Of a stretch of 64,000 bases of DNA, positions 8,574-16,951 are shown piece by piece. The notes beneath the pieces are model-generated. The model was not told where the DNA came from, searched no databases, and saw only the letters and a program-made list of their open reading frames with translations. The DNA is from Thermoplasmata archaeon (GTDB lineage Archaea > Thermoplasmatota > Thermoplasmata > Lutacidiplasmatales > UBA184): contig DAHUZP010000057.1 of the NCBI GenBank assembly GCA_027306505.1, positions 80,317 through 144,316 on the forward strand. Direction: 5' to 3'. The translations under genes and the position numbers were made by a program. Positions within the stretch are counted from its first letter, which is position 1. Every line of letters starts with the position of its first letter.

Positions 8574-9454
8574 CGTCGTGCGGGTCCCAGCTTCTGGTGG
8601 TGGGCCTCCACGCGAAGGATCGCTTCCCGGGCCAGGCGGGCGGCGAGGGCGCTCGTGTTCCCCTGGTCCCAGGGCGGGGAGACCTCCATGATGTCCAGTC
8701 CGACCAGCCGGTCGGCTGTCGCGTCGATGATGTGCTTCACGTCGAACGGGCTCATCCCGAACGGCTCGGGGGTACCCGTCGCCGGAGCGTAGGCGGGGTC
8801 GATGCCGTCGATGTCGAGGGAGATGTAGATCTTCTCCGTCCCCAGGAGCTCCACCGCCTTCGAGAGGACCATCTGGATGCCGTCGCGGTGGAGGTCGAAG
8901 CTCGAGAAGAAGCGCATGCCGATCTTGTCGTTGTCCTCCTTCTCATCTCGCCCGATGGAGCGCACGCCCAGGACCACCACCTTGCTCGCTCCCAGGCGGT
9001 CCACCATGCGCCGTGCCGAGCAGGCGTGGCTGCGTCGGTCACCGAGATAGCTCTCGCGGAAGTCCAGGTGAGCGTCCAGGTAGAGGACGCCGAGCGATTC
9101 GTTCCGGGGGGCACCCTCCACGACCGGGGCGGCGCAGGCGTGGTCGCCCCCGAAGGTGATGAGGAACTTCTCCTCTTCCCAGAGCGGGGCGACGACCTCT
9201 CGGACCCCCTTCGCCATGTCCTCCGCGCTCCCGTACTCCTCGGTGTTCCCGAGGTCGTGGATCGGGACGTCGGCCAGGTCGATCCCGGTCTCGAAGTTGT
9301 AGGTCTCGAAGTTCCAGGAGTGCTGCCGGATCGCGTCCGGGCCGAAGCGTGCCCCGGGGCGGAAGGAGGTGGTGCGGTCGAACGGGACGCCCAGGACCAC
9401 GTACCGGGCCTCTTTCAGACTGGCGTTCGCATCGGCGAAGGTGGGGAGCTGCAT
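8570..9454 (-). CDS. speB: agmatinase/arginase family ureohydrolase
   Basis: A 294-residue binuclear Mn enzyme of the ureohydrolase family, most likely hydrolysing agmatine to putrescine and urea for polyamine and hypusine synthesis. All six metal ligands are visible: His105 in GGDHACAAP, Asp127/His129/Asp131 in YLDAHLDFR, and Asp214/Asp216 in SLDIDGIDP. A minor oddity is GGDHA where the family usually has GGDHS. The substrate call rests on archaeal precedent and length; guanidinobutyrase or arginase cannot be excluded. It is the first gene of a pair with bud32. A TTAAAC element lies 40-45 nt upstream of the ATG. Confidence 0.88.
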   Translation of the reverse strand: MQLPTFADANASLKEARYVVLGVPFDRTTSFRPGARFGPDAIRQHSWNFETYNFETGIDLADVPIHDLGNTEEYGSAEDMAKGVREVVAPLWEEEKFLITFGGDHACAAPVVEGAPRNESLGVLYLDAHLDFRESYLGDRRSHACSARRMVDRLGASKVVVLGVRSIGRDEKEDNDKIGMRFFSSFDLHRDGIQMVLSKAVELLGTEKIYISLDIDGIDPAYAPATGTPEPFGMSPFDVKHIIDATADRLVGLDIMEVSPPWDQGNTSALAARLAREAILRVEAHHQKLGPARR

Positions 9455-9619
9455 CGTACTTCCGTCGACCCACCTCTGGCAGTCCCCCTGGCGTTTAAGC
9501 TGTCGGAGCGCCGGTGGGGACGGCGGGGACCTCCGGTCCTCCCGTTCGTCACCTTCCGCGGGTGCTCACTGGATGGTGGCCACAATCTGCTGGACCATCG
9601 CGAGGTCCGCCGGGTCCTG

Positions 9620-9869
9620 CTAGCTCAGCCAAAGGTAGTGAGGCGCTGGGACCTCGAGGACCTTCCCCTGGACCTGGACCTCCTCGCCTTCAACGTCATG
9701 GGCGACGAGGTCGATCTCGCCCCCCCCAGAGCCCCAGGCGGCCCGAGCCAAGCCAGGAGGCGCGGAGGGTGGGTCAGGCGAGGTACCCGCAAGCCACTTC
9801 GGGGGCCACAGGCAGGCGACGTTCGGAGCGCGCGGTCGTCTCCTCCACGCGGGGGAATTCGACGTTCAT
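9620..9869 (-). pseudogene. decayed SRPBCC/AHSA1-like gene paired with the ArsR regulator
   Basis: The ATG at 9869 overlaps the ArsR stop as ATGA. This is the usual layout of an ArsR-SRPBCC (Hsp90-activator-like) operon. The first 31 codons read MNVEFPRVEETTARSERRLP then VAPEVACGYLA, a good match for the start of an SRPBCC domain, and hit a TGA at 9774. Shifting by one frame at that point continues with DP, the residues expected after YLA. That frame then gives EIDLVAHDVEGEEVQVQGKV and LEVPAPHYLWLS, the beta-strand pattern of the family, before a TAG at 9620. The C-terminal half of the domain is missing; a short open tail runs to 9566. One frameshift plus one stop indicates a pseudogene, though an assembly error could cause the frameshift. 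Confidence 0.6.
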
Positions 9870-10189
9870 GAGACGGTCCCTCCCTTGGGGAGGCGCTTTC
9901 GCACCTCGCGCTCGAGCGCCCGGAGCCTGCGGTCCCAGGACCCTCGTGTGCGGGCGAGCCACTCCTCGGTCTCGCGGAATCCCGCGGGGTTGATGCGATA
10001 GACCCGAAGCTGCGCTTCGCGCCTCACCTCGACGAGGCCGCTCTCCCGTAGCCGTCGAAGGTGCTGGGAGACCGCAGGCTGGCTCACGTCGAAGCACTCG
10101 ACGAGCTCCCCGGCCGAGCGCTCCCGTTCGGCGAGCAGTTCCAGGATCCTTCGGCGCGTCGGGTCCGAGAGCGCCTCAAAGGCCATCAT
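9866..10189 (-). CDS. ArsR-family winged-helix transcriptional regulator
   Basis: A 107-residue DNA-binding protein. It starts MMAFEALSDPTRRRILELLA, the classic ArsR opening, followed by the helix-turn-helix SAGELVECFDVSQPAVSQHL and the wing RLRESGLVEVRREAQLRVYR. No Cys-x-Val-Cys metal site is present, so it belongs to the non-metal subgroup normally paired with SRPBCC proteins, consistent with the remnant that follows. The promoter sits in an unusually AT-rich stretch (10197-10232), with AATATAAG at 10211-10218 about 25 nt from the start. That stretch also faces the enoyl-CoA hydratase gene, so the regulator might control both directions; this is inference. Confidence 0.9.
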   Translation of the reverse strand: MMAFEALSDPTRRRILELLAERERSAGELVECFDVSQPAVSQHLRRLRESGLVEVRREAQLRVYRINPAGFRETEEWLARTRGSWDRRLRALEREVRKRLPKGGTVS

Positions 10190-10210
10190 CGGCCTGTATA
10201 ATGATGAGCT

Positions 10211-10218
10211 AATATAAG
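10211..10218 (-). promoter_or_regulatory. TATA box of the arsR-like gene in an AT-rich divergent promoter
   Basis: CTTATATT on the minus strand, 22-29 nt before the ATG at 10189. It lies in a roughly 35-nt AT-rich island containing a loose inverted repeat (TAATATAAG and GTATTCTTA), which could be an autoregulatory operator. Confidence 0.5.
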
Positions 10219-10311
10219 TGTATTCTTATCTCTCACCTTTGGCGTCCACGTTGGGGTATCGGCTTTTAAGGCCGGTCCCGATACGGCGGACGCCCACCCA
10301 GGTGGTCGAAC

Positions 10312-11112
10312 ATGACCTACGAACACGTCAACGTGAAGAAGGAGGAGGATGGCGTCGTCATCCTCTCGCTCAAGAACCCCCCGATGAACGCGCTGTCCAC
10401 CAGCCTCGTGAAGGAGCTGGGCGAGGCGATCAAGGAGATCGCGGCCGACCGGACGAACCGCGCTGTCGTCCTCACGGGCGAGGGCCAGTACTTCTGTGTC
10501 GGGGCCGACGTGAAGGAGATGGCCGCGATGGCCATGTCCGGCAACTTCGTCGAGGAGGCACCCAAGGTGGTCGCGAAGGGCCATGAGGTCTTCAGCTCCC
10601 TGGAGTCGATGCCCCAACCGGTCATCGCCGCCCTCAACGGGATGGCGCTGGGCGGCGGGCTCGAGCTCGCGATCTCCGCGGACATCCGTATCGCGGGGGA
10701 CTCGACGAAGCTCGGCGCCCCAGAGGTCACCCTGGGGCTCATCCCCGCCTACGGCGGGACGCAGAGGCTCCCGCGCCTGGTGGGGCTCGCGAAGGCGAAC
10801 GAGCTCATCATGACGGGCAGCATGATCCCGGGACCGGAAGCCCTCAGGATCGGCCTCGTCAACAAGGTCGTCCCGGCCGGGCAGGAGCTCCGGGCCGCGC
10901 GTGACCTCGCCCACACCATCGGGGCGAAGTGCTCCCCTCCCGCGGTCGCGGCCGCCAAGTCCTCGATCCGCCAGGGGCTTTCGAAGCCCCTCCAGGAGGG
11001 CCTCAAGGCCGAGGCCGAGATCTTCCAGAAGCAGGTGCTGACCTCGGAGGACCTCGCCGAGGGGATCACCGCGTTCAGCGAGAAGCGCCCACCGAAGTAC
11101 AAGGGGAAGTAG
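10312..11112 (+). CDS. enoyl-CoA hydratase/isomerase family protein (crotonase)
   Basis: A 266-residue crotonase-fold enzyme, most likely hydrating trans-2-enoyl-CoA in beta-oxidation. The CoA/oxyanion-hole segments are GQYFCVGADVKEM and NGMALGGGLELA. The two catalytic glutamates of true hydratases are both present, Glu118 (GGGLELA) and Glu138 (GAPEVTLGLIP). They are 20 residues apart, as in rat Glu144/Glu164. The C-terminal trimerisation tail ends RPPKYKGK. It is followed after 22 nt by acyl-CoA dehydrogenase, so the two form a likely operon. A CTTTTAAG element lies about 45 nt upstream of the ATG. A 3-hydroxyacyl-CoA dehydrogenase is not in the window. Confidence 0.92.
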   Translation: MTYEHVNVKKEEDGVVILSLKNPPMNALSTSLVKELGEAIKEIAADRTNRAVVLTGEGQYFCVGADVKEMAAMAMSGNFVEEAPKVVAKGHEVFSSLESMPQPVIAALNGMALGGGLELAISADIRIAGDSTKLGAPEVTLGLIPAYGGTQRLPRLVGLAKANELIMTGSMIPGPEALRIGLVNKVVPAGQELRAARDLAHTIGAKCSPPAVAAAKSSIRQGLSKPLQEGLKAEAEIFQKQVLTSEDLAEGITAFSEKRPPKYKGK

Positions 11113-11134
11113 GCCCTACCGGAGCAGTTCCCCC

Positions 11135-12376
11135 ATGGCGATCGCAACGGAGTCCCCGATGGAGCACGGCGTCCCGACCATCCAGATGAAGTTCACCGAG
11201 GAGCAGAACGCGCTACGGGACACGGTCGCGAAGTTCGCGAGCGAGGAGATGGCCCCGGTCCTCGAGGAGATGGACGAGAAGGAGGAGTTCCCGGTCAGGA
11301 CCGTCCAGCGCATGAAGGAGCTCGGGTTCTTCGGCGTCCCGATTCCGGAGGAGTACGGGGGCCTCGGCATGGGGAAGATCGGCTACGCCATCATGCTCGA
11401 GGAGATCTCGAAGTACGATGCGTCGCACCCTGCGATCCTAGGCGCCCACACCTCCCTCGGCATGTCGCCGCTCCTCTACTACGGCACGGAGGAGCAGAAG
11501 CAGAAGTTCCTGGTCCCGGCCGCGAAGGGCGAGAAGCTCATGGCCTTCTCCCTAACCGAGCCCCACAGCGGCTCAGACTCGGGCTCGCTCAAGACCGAGG
11601 CGAAGGAGGAGGGGGACTACTGGGTCCTCAACGGCAACAAGATCTACGTCACCAACGGCAAGGAGGCCGACCAGATCGTGGTGATGGCCGCGAACGACCT
11701 CAACCTGGGCTCGAACGGAGGCATCACCGCCTTCCTGGTCGAGAAGGGCACGAAGGGGTTCACGGTGGGCCGGTGCGAGAAGAAGATGGGGCTGCACGGC
11801 ACGAGCACGGCCGAGCTCATCTTCGATAACTGCGCGGTCCCCAAGGCGAACATCATCGGAGGGGTCGGCAAGGGCTTCTACGTCGCCATGACCGCGCTCG
11901 ATGTGGGCCGGGTCTCCCTCGGCGCGGGTTCCTGCGGAGGGATCTGGGGCGCGCTCAACGTCGCGCTCAACTACGCGAACAACCGCATGCAGTTCGACGC
12001 GCCGATCGTCCAGTACCAGGCGATCCAGTTCAAGCTCGCCGACATGGCGATGCACCTGCATGCCCTGCGCACCATGGTCTACCAGGCGGCCGCCTTCCAG
12101 GACTCGATGGGCTACGACCCGAAGAAGTGGTCCCGGACCGACCGGCTGAAGAAGTCCCGCGACAGCGCGGTGATCAAGTGCCTGGGCAGCGAGTGGGCCT
12201 CCCGCGCGGTCAGCGAAGCGCTCCAGATCCACGGCGGGATTGGCTACATCCGGGGGACCCCCATCGAGCGGGCCTACCGGGACGCGCGGATCAGTGAGAT
12301 CTTCGAGGGGACCAACGAGGTCCAGCGGATGATCATCGCGGGCGACCTGATCGCCCGCGGCGGCTTCGTTCCCTGA
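11135..12376 (+). CDS. acyl-CoA dehydrogenase
   Basis: A 413-residue flavoprotein that oxidises acyl-CoA to trans-2-enoyl-CoA and passes electrons to ETF. Three ACAD domains are visible. The N-terminal helical part includes ELGFFGVPIPEEYGGLGMGK. The middle beta domain has the FAD motif MAFSLTEPHSGSDSGSLKT and the WVLNGNKIYVTNG segment. The C-terminal helices have LQIHGGIGYIRGTPIERAYR. The catalytic Glu391 is present in IFEGTNEVQR, the position used by short- and medium-chain enzymes. I kept the ATG at 11135; a second ATG at 11160 is not in frame. The neighbouring enoyl-CoA hydratase, the facing acyl-CoA synthetase, EtfA and FixC give a coherent fatty-acid oxidation set. Chain-length preference is unknown. 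Confidence 0.95.
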   Translation: MAIATESPMEHGVPTIQMKFTEEQNALRDTVAKFASEEMAPVLEEMDEKEEFPVRTVQRMKELGFFGVPIPEEYGGLGMGKIGYAIMLEEISKYDASHPAILGAHTSLGMSPLLYYGTEEQKQKFLVPAAKGEKLMAFSLTEPHSGSDSGSLKTEAKEEGDYWVLNGNKIYVTNGKEADQIVVMAANDLNLGSNGGITAFLVEKGTKGFTVGRCEKKMGLHGTSTAELIFDNCAVPKANIIGGVGKGFYVAMTALDVGRVSLGAGSCGGIWGALNVALNYANNRMQFDAPIVQYQAIQFKLADMAMHLHALRTMVYQAAAFQDSMGYDPKKWSRTDRLKKSRDSAVIKCLGSEWASRAVSEALQIHGGIGYIRGTPIERAYRDARISEIFEGTNEVQRMIIAGDLIARGGFVP

Positions 12377-12392
12377 GCAACCCCACGTCCTT

Positions 12393-12430
12393 CGAGGGGC
12401 GCGAGCGCTTCGGCAGCGCTCCGCCTCTCG
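12393..12430. terminator. long perfect hairpin between converging genes
   Basis: An inverted repeat of 9 bp (12393-12401 with 12422-12430, one G-U pair), then a one-base bulge, then 7 bp (12403-12409 with 12415-12421), closes a TCGGC loop. It sits in the 98-nt gap between the acyl-CoA dehydrogenase and acyl-CoA synthetase genes, where a transcript end or RNA-processing site for either gene would be expected. No U-run follows on the plus strand. Confidence 0.45.
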
Positions 12431-12474
12431 AGTCGCTCCCCGCTCCGACCATGGGCGGCCATAGGGCCCGCGCT

Positions 12475-14202
12475 CTATGCCGCCTTGGCTTGGGCGGTGG
12501 GGGCCTGCGCCGCGGAGGGCTTGGGCGAGGGTCCTTCCCGGAGCTCTCGCCTTAGCACCTTTCCCACCAGCGTCTTGGGCAGCGACTCGCGGAACTCGAC
12601 CGACCGCGGCGCCTTGAAGTGGGCGATGTGGCCCTTGACGAACTCGATGACCTCCTTCTCGGTGAGGTGGGTGCCGGGCTTCGCGACCACGAAGGCCTTC
12701 ACGACCTCGCCCAAGGTGTCGTGGGGGATCCCGATGACCGCCGCCTCCGCGATGTTGGGGTGCTTGTAGAGGACCTCCTCCACCTCGCGGGGATAGACGT
12801 TGAACCCGCCCACCAGGATGAGGTCCTTCTTGCGATCGACGATGTAGGAGTAGCCGTCCGGGTCCATCCTCGCGATGTCCCCCGTCACGAGCCAGCCGTT
12901 GCGGAGGACGTCCGCCGTCTCCTCCGGGCGGTTCCAGTAGCCCAGCATGACCTGGGGTCCGCGCAAGGCGAGCTCGCCTTCCTCTCCCGGAGGCATCTCC
13001 TTCGTCGGGTCGTTCGGGTCGATGAGCTTCACATCGGTCGAAGGCAAGGGAAGCCCGATCGACCCGATCTTCTTCTTTCCCGTGACCGGGTTGGCGTGCG
13101 TCGCCGGGGAGGCCTCCGACAGCCCGTACCCCTCGATCAAGTTGGCGCCCGTAAGCTGCTCGAACTTCTTCCAGACCTCGACGGGGAGGGGGGCGGAACC
13201 GCTCAGGCAGATCTTCATGCCCCGCAGGTCGGTCTTCCCTGCGTCCGGGTGGTTGCAGACCGCGGCGTAGAGCGCGGGCACCCCGGGAAGCTGGGTCGGG
13301 CGGTAGGTGGTGAGGAACTTGAGCAGCGACCCCGGCTCCGGTCGGTCGGGGTTGACCACGAGGGTCGCCCCGTAGAAGAGCGGGAAGTTCATCGCGACGG
13401 TCATCCCGTACACATGGAAGAACGGGATGAGGGCGAGCACGACCTCCTCCCCGTCGGTCGCTCCCATGAACCAGGCGCGGGCCTGGATCGCGTTCGCGAC
13501 CAGGTTGCGGTGGGTGAGCATCGCGGCCTTGGGCCGCCCGGTCGTACCCCCGGTGTACTGGAAGACCGCGACGTCCGTCGCCGGCACGATCGAAGCGGCG
13601 GCGACCTTGACCTCGGAGCGGCGCAGGTTGCGGAACCGCAGGAAGGGGAACTTGGAAGGGAGGCTCGGGTCGAAGCCCTTCTTCTTGAGCCGACCGTTGA
13701 CCACCAGGCTCGGGATGAAGGTGGCCTCCTCCTTGAGCCGACCCACTATGACGATGGGGTGGTCGATGCGGTCCCAGACCTCCTCCAGCTTGTGGGAGAG
13801 GAAGTCCAGGGTCACGATGGCCTTGGCCTGGGAGTCCTTGAGCGGGAACACGAGGTCGTCCCCCAGGTAGAGTGGGCTCACCTGCACGATGGTGAGCCCC
13901 AGCCGGAGCGCGGCGTAGTAGGCGATGATGTACTGCGGGCAGTTGGGGAGGAAGAGTGCGAGGCGATCGCCCTTCTTCAGCCCGGCCTCGGAGAGGCCGC
14001 CAGAGAAGCGCTCGATCTCGTCCCAGAGCTCGGTGAAGGTCCAGCGCTTGTGGTGGCCGGGGGCGAGAGCGAAGATCAACGCGTCACGGGCGGGCCATTT
14101 CCGGACCGCTTCCTGGAGCATCTCCGTGACGGAGAGCTTGGGAATGTCGACCTCGGCGGGTATCCCCTTGGGGTAGGAGGCGGTCCAGGGATGCGGGTCC
14201 AT
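12475..14202 (-). CDS. fadD: long-chain fatty acid-CoA ligase (AMP-forming acyl-CoA synthetase)
   Basis: A 575-residue member of the ANL superfamily that activates carboxylic acids through an acyl-adenylate to acyl-CoA. Visible motifs are the P-loop-like A3 motif YTGGTTGRPKAAMLTHRNLV, the A5 motif EGYGLSEASPATHANP, the A7 motif GWLVTGDIARMDPDGYSYIV, the hinge DRKKDLILVGGFNVYPREVE and the catalytic A10 Lys in RESLPKTLVGKVLRRELR. About 20 Ala/Pro-rich residues form a disordered C-terminus. It converges on the acyl-CoA dehydrogenase gene and supplies its substrate. Fatty acyl specificity is inferred from resemblance to archaeal FadD-like enzymes; medium-chain or aromatic acids remain possible. 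Confidence 0.93.
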   Translation of the reverse strand: MDPHPWTASYPKGIPAEVDIPKLSVTEMLQEAVRKWPARDALIFALAPGHHKRWTFTELWDEIERFSGGLSEAGLKKGDRLALFLPNCPQYIIAYYAALRLGLTIVQVSPLYLGDDLVFPLKDSQAKAIVTLDFLSHKLEEVWDRIDHPIVIVGRLKEEATFIPSLVVNGRLKKKGFDPSLPSKFPFLRFRNLRRSEVKVAAASIVPATDVAVFQYTGGTTGRPKAAMLTHRNLVANAIQARAWFMGATDGEEVVLALIPFFHVYGMTVAMNFPLFYGATLVVNPDRPEPGSLLKFLTTYRPTQLPGVPALYAAVCNHPDAGKTDLRGMKICLSGSAPLPVEVWKKFEQLTGANLIEGYGLSEASPATHANPVTGKKKIGSIGLPLPSTDVKLIDPNDPTKEMPPGEEGELALRGPQVMLGYWNRPEETADVLRNGWLVTGDIARMDPDGYSYIVDRKKDLILVGGFNVYPREVEEVLYKHPNIAEAAVIGIPHDTLGEVVKAFVVAKPGTHLTEKEVIEFVKGHIAHFKAPRSVEFRESLPKTLVGKVLRRELREGPSPKPSAAQAPTAQAKAA

Positions 14203-14314
14203 GCTACGGGCCCCCGGAAAGGCCCACCCCTATGAACGTTGGGTCTCGTGGGAATGCGCATCCATCGCGTGTCGAGGGGGACCCCGTGGGAGGGGAAGCG
14301 TCGGGGAGAGGTGG

Positions 14315-14322
14315 GATTATAG
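14315..14322 (+). promoter_or_regulatory. TATA box for the PKD/Kelch surface protein
   Basis: GATTATAG, centred about 29 nt before the ATG at 14348. It supports that ATG over the earlier in-frame ATG at 14201, which overlaps the divergent fadD start. Confidence 0.5.
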
Positions 14323-14347
14323 GTGGGACCCTTCGCTCCAGCCCGGG

Positions 14348-16951
14348 ATGACGCTGGGGGACCGCGTGGCCCGCTCGAGCCTACCGGCGGTGATCGTCCT
14401 GCTGGCCGTCGTGGGCCTTCTGACGGGGGTGGGGACCCCTCTCCTCGCCCACTACGATGGCATGGGAGCGCGCTCCGTCCCGCGGCCTCCCCCCTCCTGG
14501 GGAGCCCTTATCCTCCCGACCCCGGCATCGACCTCGCCCTCCATCTCCACCCCCTCGATCGCTTCGCCAACCCTCCCCCCATCCTTGGAGGAGACGGGGA
14601 GGTTGGCGGGCTCCGCCGCCGCTCCTCCTTACGACTGGACGAACCTCTCGGCCTTGGCCTCTGGGCAGGGGCCTTCTGCTCGGAGGTCTGCCGCGATGGC
14701 CTACGACACGGCGGATGGAGAGCTGGTTGTCTTTGGCGGAGCCGGTCCCTCAGGCTACCCTCTCGGGGACACCTGGACCTATTCCGGTGGGTCCTGGACG
14801 AACGTAACGTCCTTCAGTCCCGCTCACCCGCCGGCCCGGTCGGGAGCCGGCCTCGCATGGGACCCCTCCGGACAGCTCCTCGTCCTCTTCGGGGGCGAAG
14901 GCTTCACCGGATCGCTCTACAACGACACCTGGACCTTCCATGCCGGCGTCTGGACCAATCGCACCTCCTCGCTGACGAGCGTTCCTCCGGCCCTCCTCGC
15001 CCCTTCGCTCGTGACCGACTCCTCCGATGGGCTCGTCCTACTGACGGGTGGGGCAGGGGTCCAGGGGCCGTTCGGAGGGACCTGGACATGGAAGACGGGA
15101 ACCTGGACGAACATCACCTCCACCGCTGGCGCTGCGCCTTCCCCGAGGTTGTGGAGCGAGGTGTCCAACGACCCCGCGGACCACGGCGCGCTACTCTTCG
15201 GGGGGTACAACGAGAACGTGACGTACTTCTCGGACACTTGGCTCTTCCACGCAGGTAGCTGGACCAACCTCTCCGCGCCCCTCTCCTCCTCCCCTCCACC
15301 CACGATCGAGGGTGAGCTTTTGTGGGAAGCCCCGACGCAGAGCCTCGTCCTCTGCGAAGGTTCCCGTGTGACGGGGCTCGGCGTACCTCTCCTCAGCCCG
15401 TATGTCTGGGCCTGGGAGCACGGCGCCTGGACCAATCTCACGGCGCCGCTCCACGGGGCTCCTGCGCTGCGGGACCTCTCCTCGGTCGCTTCGCTGCCCA
15501 ATGGCGGCGGGGTCGGGGTCCTTTTCGGCGGGTGGGGAGCCTCCTCCGAGCTCGGTGACCTCGAGCTCTTGCATCCAGGTCTCCTCCTCAGCGCGACGCT
15601 GGGCCCGTCCCCAGTTCCGGTGGGGACCATGGTGCAGGGCTTCTCGAACGTGACGGGGGGAGCGCCCCCGGTGACGTACGGTTGGAACTGGGGCGATGGT
15701 GGCCGCTCGGGGAGCGAGAACGCTTCCCACGCCTATTCTGTCGCAGGGACCTACTCCGTCCAGCTCCTCGCGAACGATTCCCTCGGGGAGCGGGCCTATG
15801 CGAACTTCTCCGTTCGGGTGGTGAGCGGCCTCGCCGTGAGCGTGAGCGCGACGTCGAGCTCCACGGATGTGGGGTTCGCTGTGGCCCTAAGGTCGACCGT
15901 CCTCGGAGGCACCGCTCCCTACTCCTACGCCTGGGACCTGGGAGATGGGAGCCCGGTCTTGACGAGCGCTGCCCCTTCCCATCCCTACGCCTCTCCGGGG
16001 ACCTACCAGGTGACGCTCACGGTGACCGATGCGAAGGGTCTCCAGGGCACCTCGTCGCTCAACGTCACCGTCCACGCGCTCCCTCAGGTCGCTTTCGTGG
16101 TCTCCCCCGCCACGCCCCGCGTGAACGCCACGGTGCAGTTCACCTCGATCCTGAACGGCGGCGAAGCGCCGTTCACCTATGCGTGGACCTTCGGGGATGG
16201 AGGTGTCGCCTCCAACGCGTCCCCGACCCACGCCTACCGGTTCGCCGGGATCTTCCTGGTATGGGCGAACGTGAGCGACGCGGTCGGCGCCACCGCCTCG
16301 GTGAACGACTCGCTCCAGGTCGCGTCGACCGGGCTGCCCCTCACGCTCACGGCGTCGGTGTCTCCCAGGAACGGGACCCCCTCGACCCCCTTCAGCTTCT
16401 CTTCGGTCGCCTCCGGAGGCTCCCCACCCTACACGATCTCCTGGTCGTTCGGTGACGGCGGTCATGCGGCCGGTGCCAACGTGACCCACACCTACGCTCT
16501 GGCGAGCGCTTCGCCTTACTCCGTGTTCGCGAACGTTTCGGACGCTTCGGGAGCACTCGCCTCCGTGTCGCTCCGGGTCTACGTCAACGCTTCGGGGTCG
16601 CCCGGCGGCGGCTCTGGAGGTGGTGGAGGCGGAGGAGGAGGAGGAGGAGGATCGGGGGGCGGGGGTACCCTCGGGGTCCTCAGCACCTCGAAGTGGAGCC
16701 TGCTCCTTGCGCTCGTCGCGGTTGGCGCGGCAGCGGTCCTCGCCTTCCTTCTGGTCCGGCGCAGACGCCGCTCCACGAGCGACGGCCGCCCCTCGGAGAC
16801 CGCTGGGAAGGGCGTCGCCCAGGAGAGCCCGGGGGGCCCGGCTTCACCGAGCGGCCCCGGGGACCCTCACACCGGACCGTCCGGCTATCCCAGCACGGCG
16901 GGAACCCCCCCCCATCGGAGGACCGAGGGGGGGTCTCCCCCCCCTGGCTAG
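14348..16951 (+). CDS. cell-surface protein with Kelch-like and PKD repeats and C-terminal membrane anchor
   Basis: An 867-residue predicted exported protein. Residues 10-33 (RSSLPAVIVLLAVVGLLTGV) form a signal peptide or anchor. Roughly residues 85-420 carry five or six Kelch-type blades, each with an LVVFGG-like strand and a DTWTY or GTWTW signature followed by WTNVT/WTNIT. Four PKD domains follow (about 420-760), recognisable by repeated WNWGDG, WDLGDG, WTFGDG and WSFGDG motifs with a downstream HAY/HPY. A Gly-rich hinge (about 760-780) leads to a transmembrane helix (WSLLLALVAVGAAAVLAFLL), a run of arginines and a Pro/Ser/Gly-rich cytoplasmic tail of about 50 residues. Many Asn-x-Ser/Thr sequons suggest glycosylation. 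Adhesion or sugar binding is the likely role. The 3' end overlaps the DUF35 gene by 4 nt. Confidence 0.85.
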   Translation: MTLGDRVARSSLPAVIVLLAVVGLLTGVGTPLLAHYDGMGARSVPRPPPSWGALILPTPASTSPSISTPSIASPTLPPSLEETGRLAGSAAAPPYDWTNLSALASGQGPSARRSAAMAYDTADGELVVFGGAGPSGYPLGDTWTYSGGSWTNVTSFSPAHPPARSGAGLAWDPSGQLLVLFGGEGFTGSLYNDTWTFHAGVWTNRTSSLTSVPPALLAPSLVTDSSDGLVLLTGGAGVQGPFGGTWTWKTGTWTNITSTAGAAPSPRLWSEVSNDPADHGALLFGGYNENVTYFSDTWLFHAGSWTNLSAPLSSSPPPTIEGELLWEAPTQSLVLCEGSRVTGLGVPLLSPYVWAWEHGAWTNLTAPLHGAPALRDLSSVASLPNGGGVGVLFGGWGASSELGDLELLHPGLLLSATLGPSPVPVGTMVQGFSNVTGGAPPVTYGWNWGDGGRSGSENASHAYSVAGTYSVQLLANDSLGERAYANFSVRVVSGLAVSVSATSSSTDVGFAVALRSTVLGGTAPYSYAWDLGDGSPVLTSAAPSHPYASPGTYQVTLTVTDAKGLQGTSSLNVTVHALPQVAFVVSPATPRVNATVQFTSILNGGEAPFTYAWTFGDGGVASNASPTHAYRFAGIFLVWANVSDAVGATASVNDSLQVASTGLPLTLTASVSPRNGTPSTPFSFSSVASGGSPPYTISWSFGDGGHAAGANVTHTYALASASPYSVFANVSDASGALASVSLRVYVNASGSPGGGSGGGGGGGGGGGGSGGGGTLGVLSTSKWSLLLALVAVGAAAVLAFLLVRRRRRSTSDGRPSETAGKGVAQESPGGPASPSGPGDPHTGPSGYPSTAGTPPHRRTEGGSPPPG

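Noticed and set aside
12619..14235. 538-codon plus-strand frame opposite fadD
   Set aside because: Shadow; the minus strand carries all acyl-CoA synthetase motifs.
15650..16560. Possible tandem DNA repeats
   Set aside because: The similarity is at protein level (four PKD domains); the DNA copies have diverged.
16612..16665. GGA/GGC-rich tandem stretch as a DNA repeat element
   Set aside because: It encodes the Gly-rich hinge of the PKD surface protein in frame.
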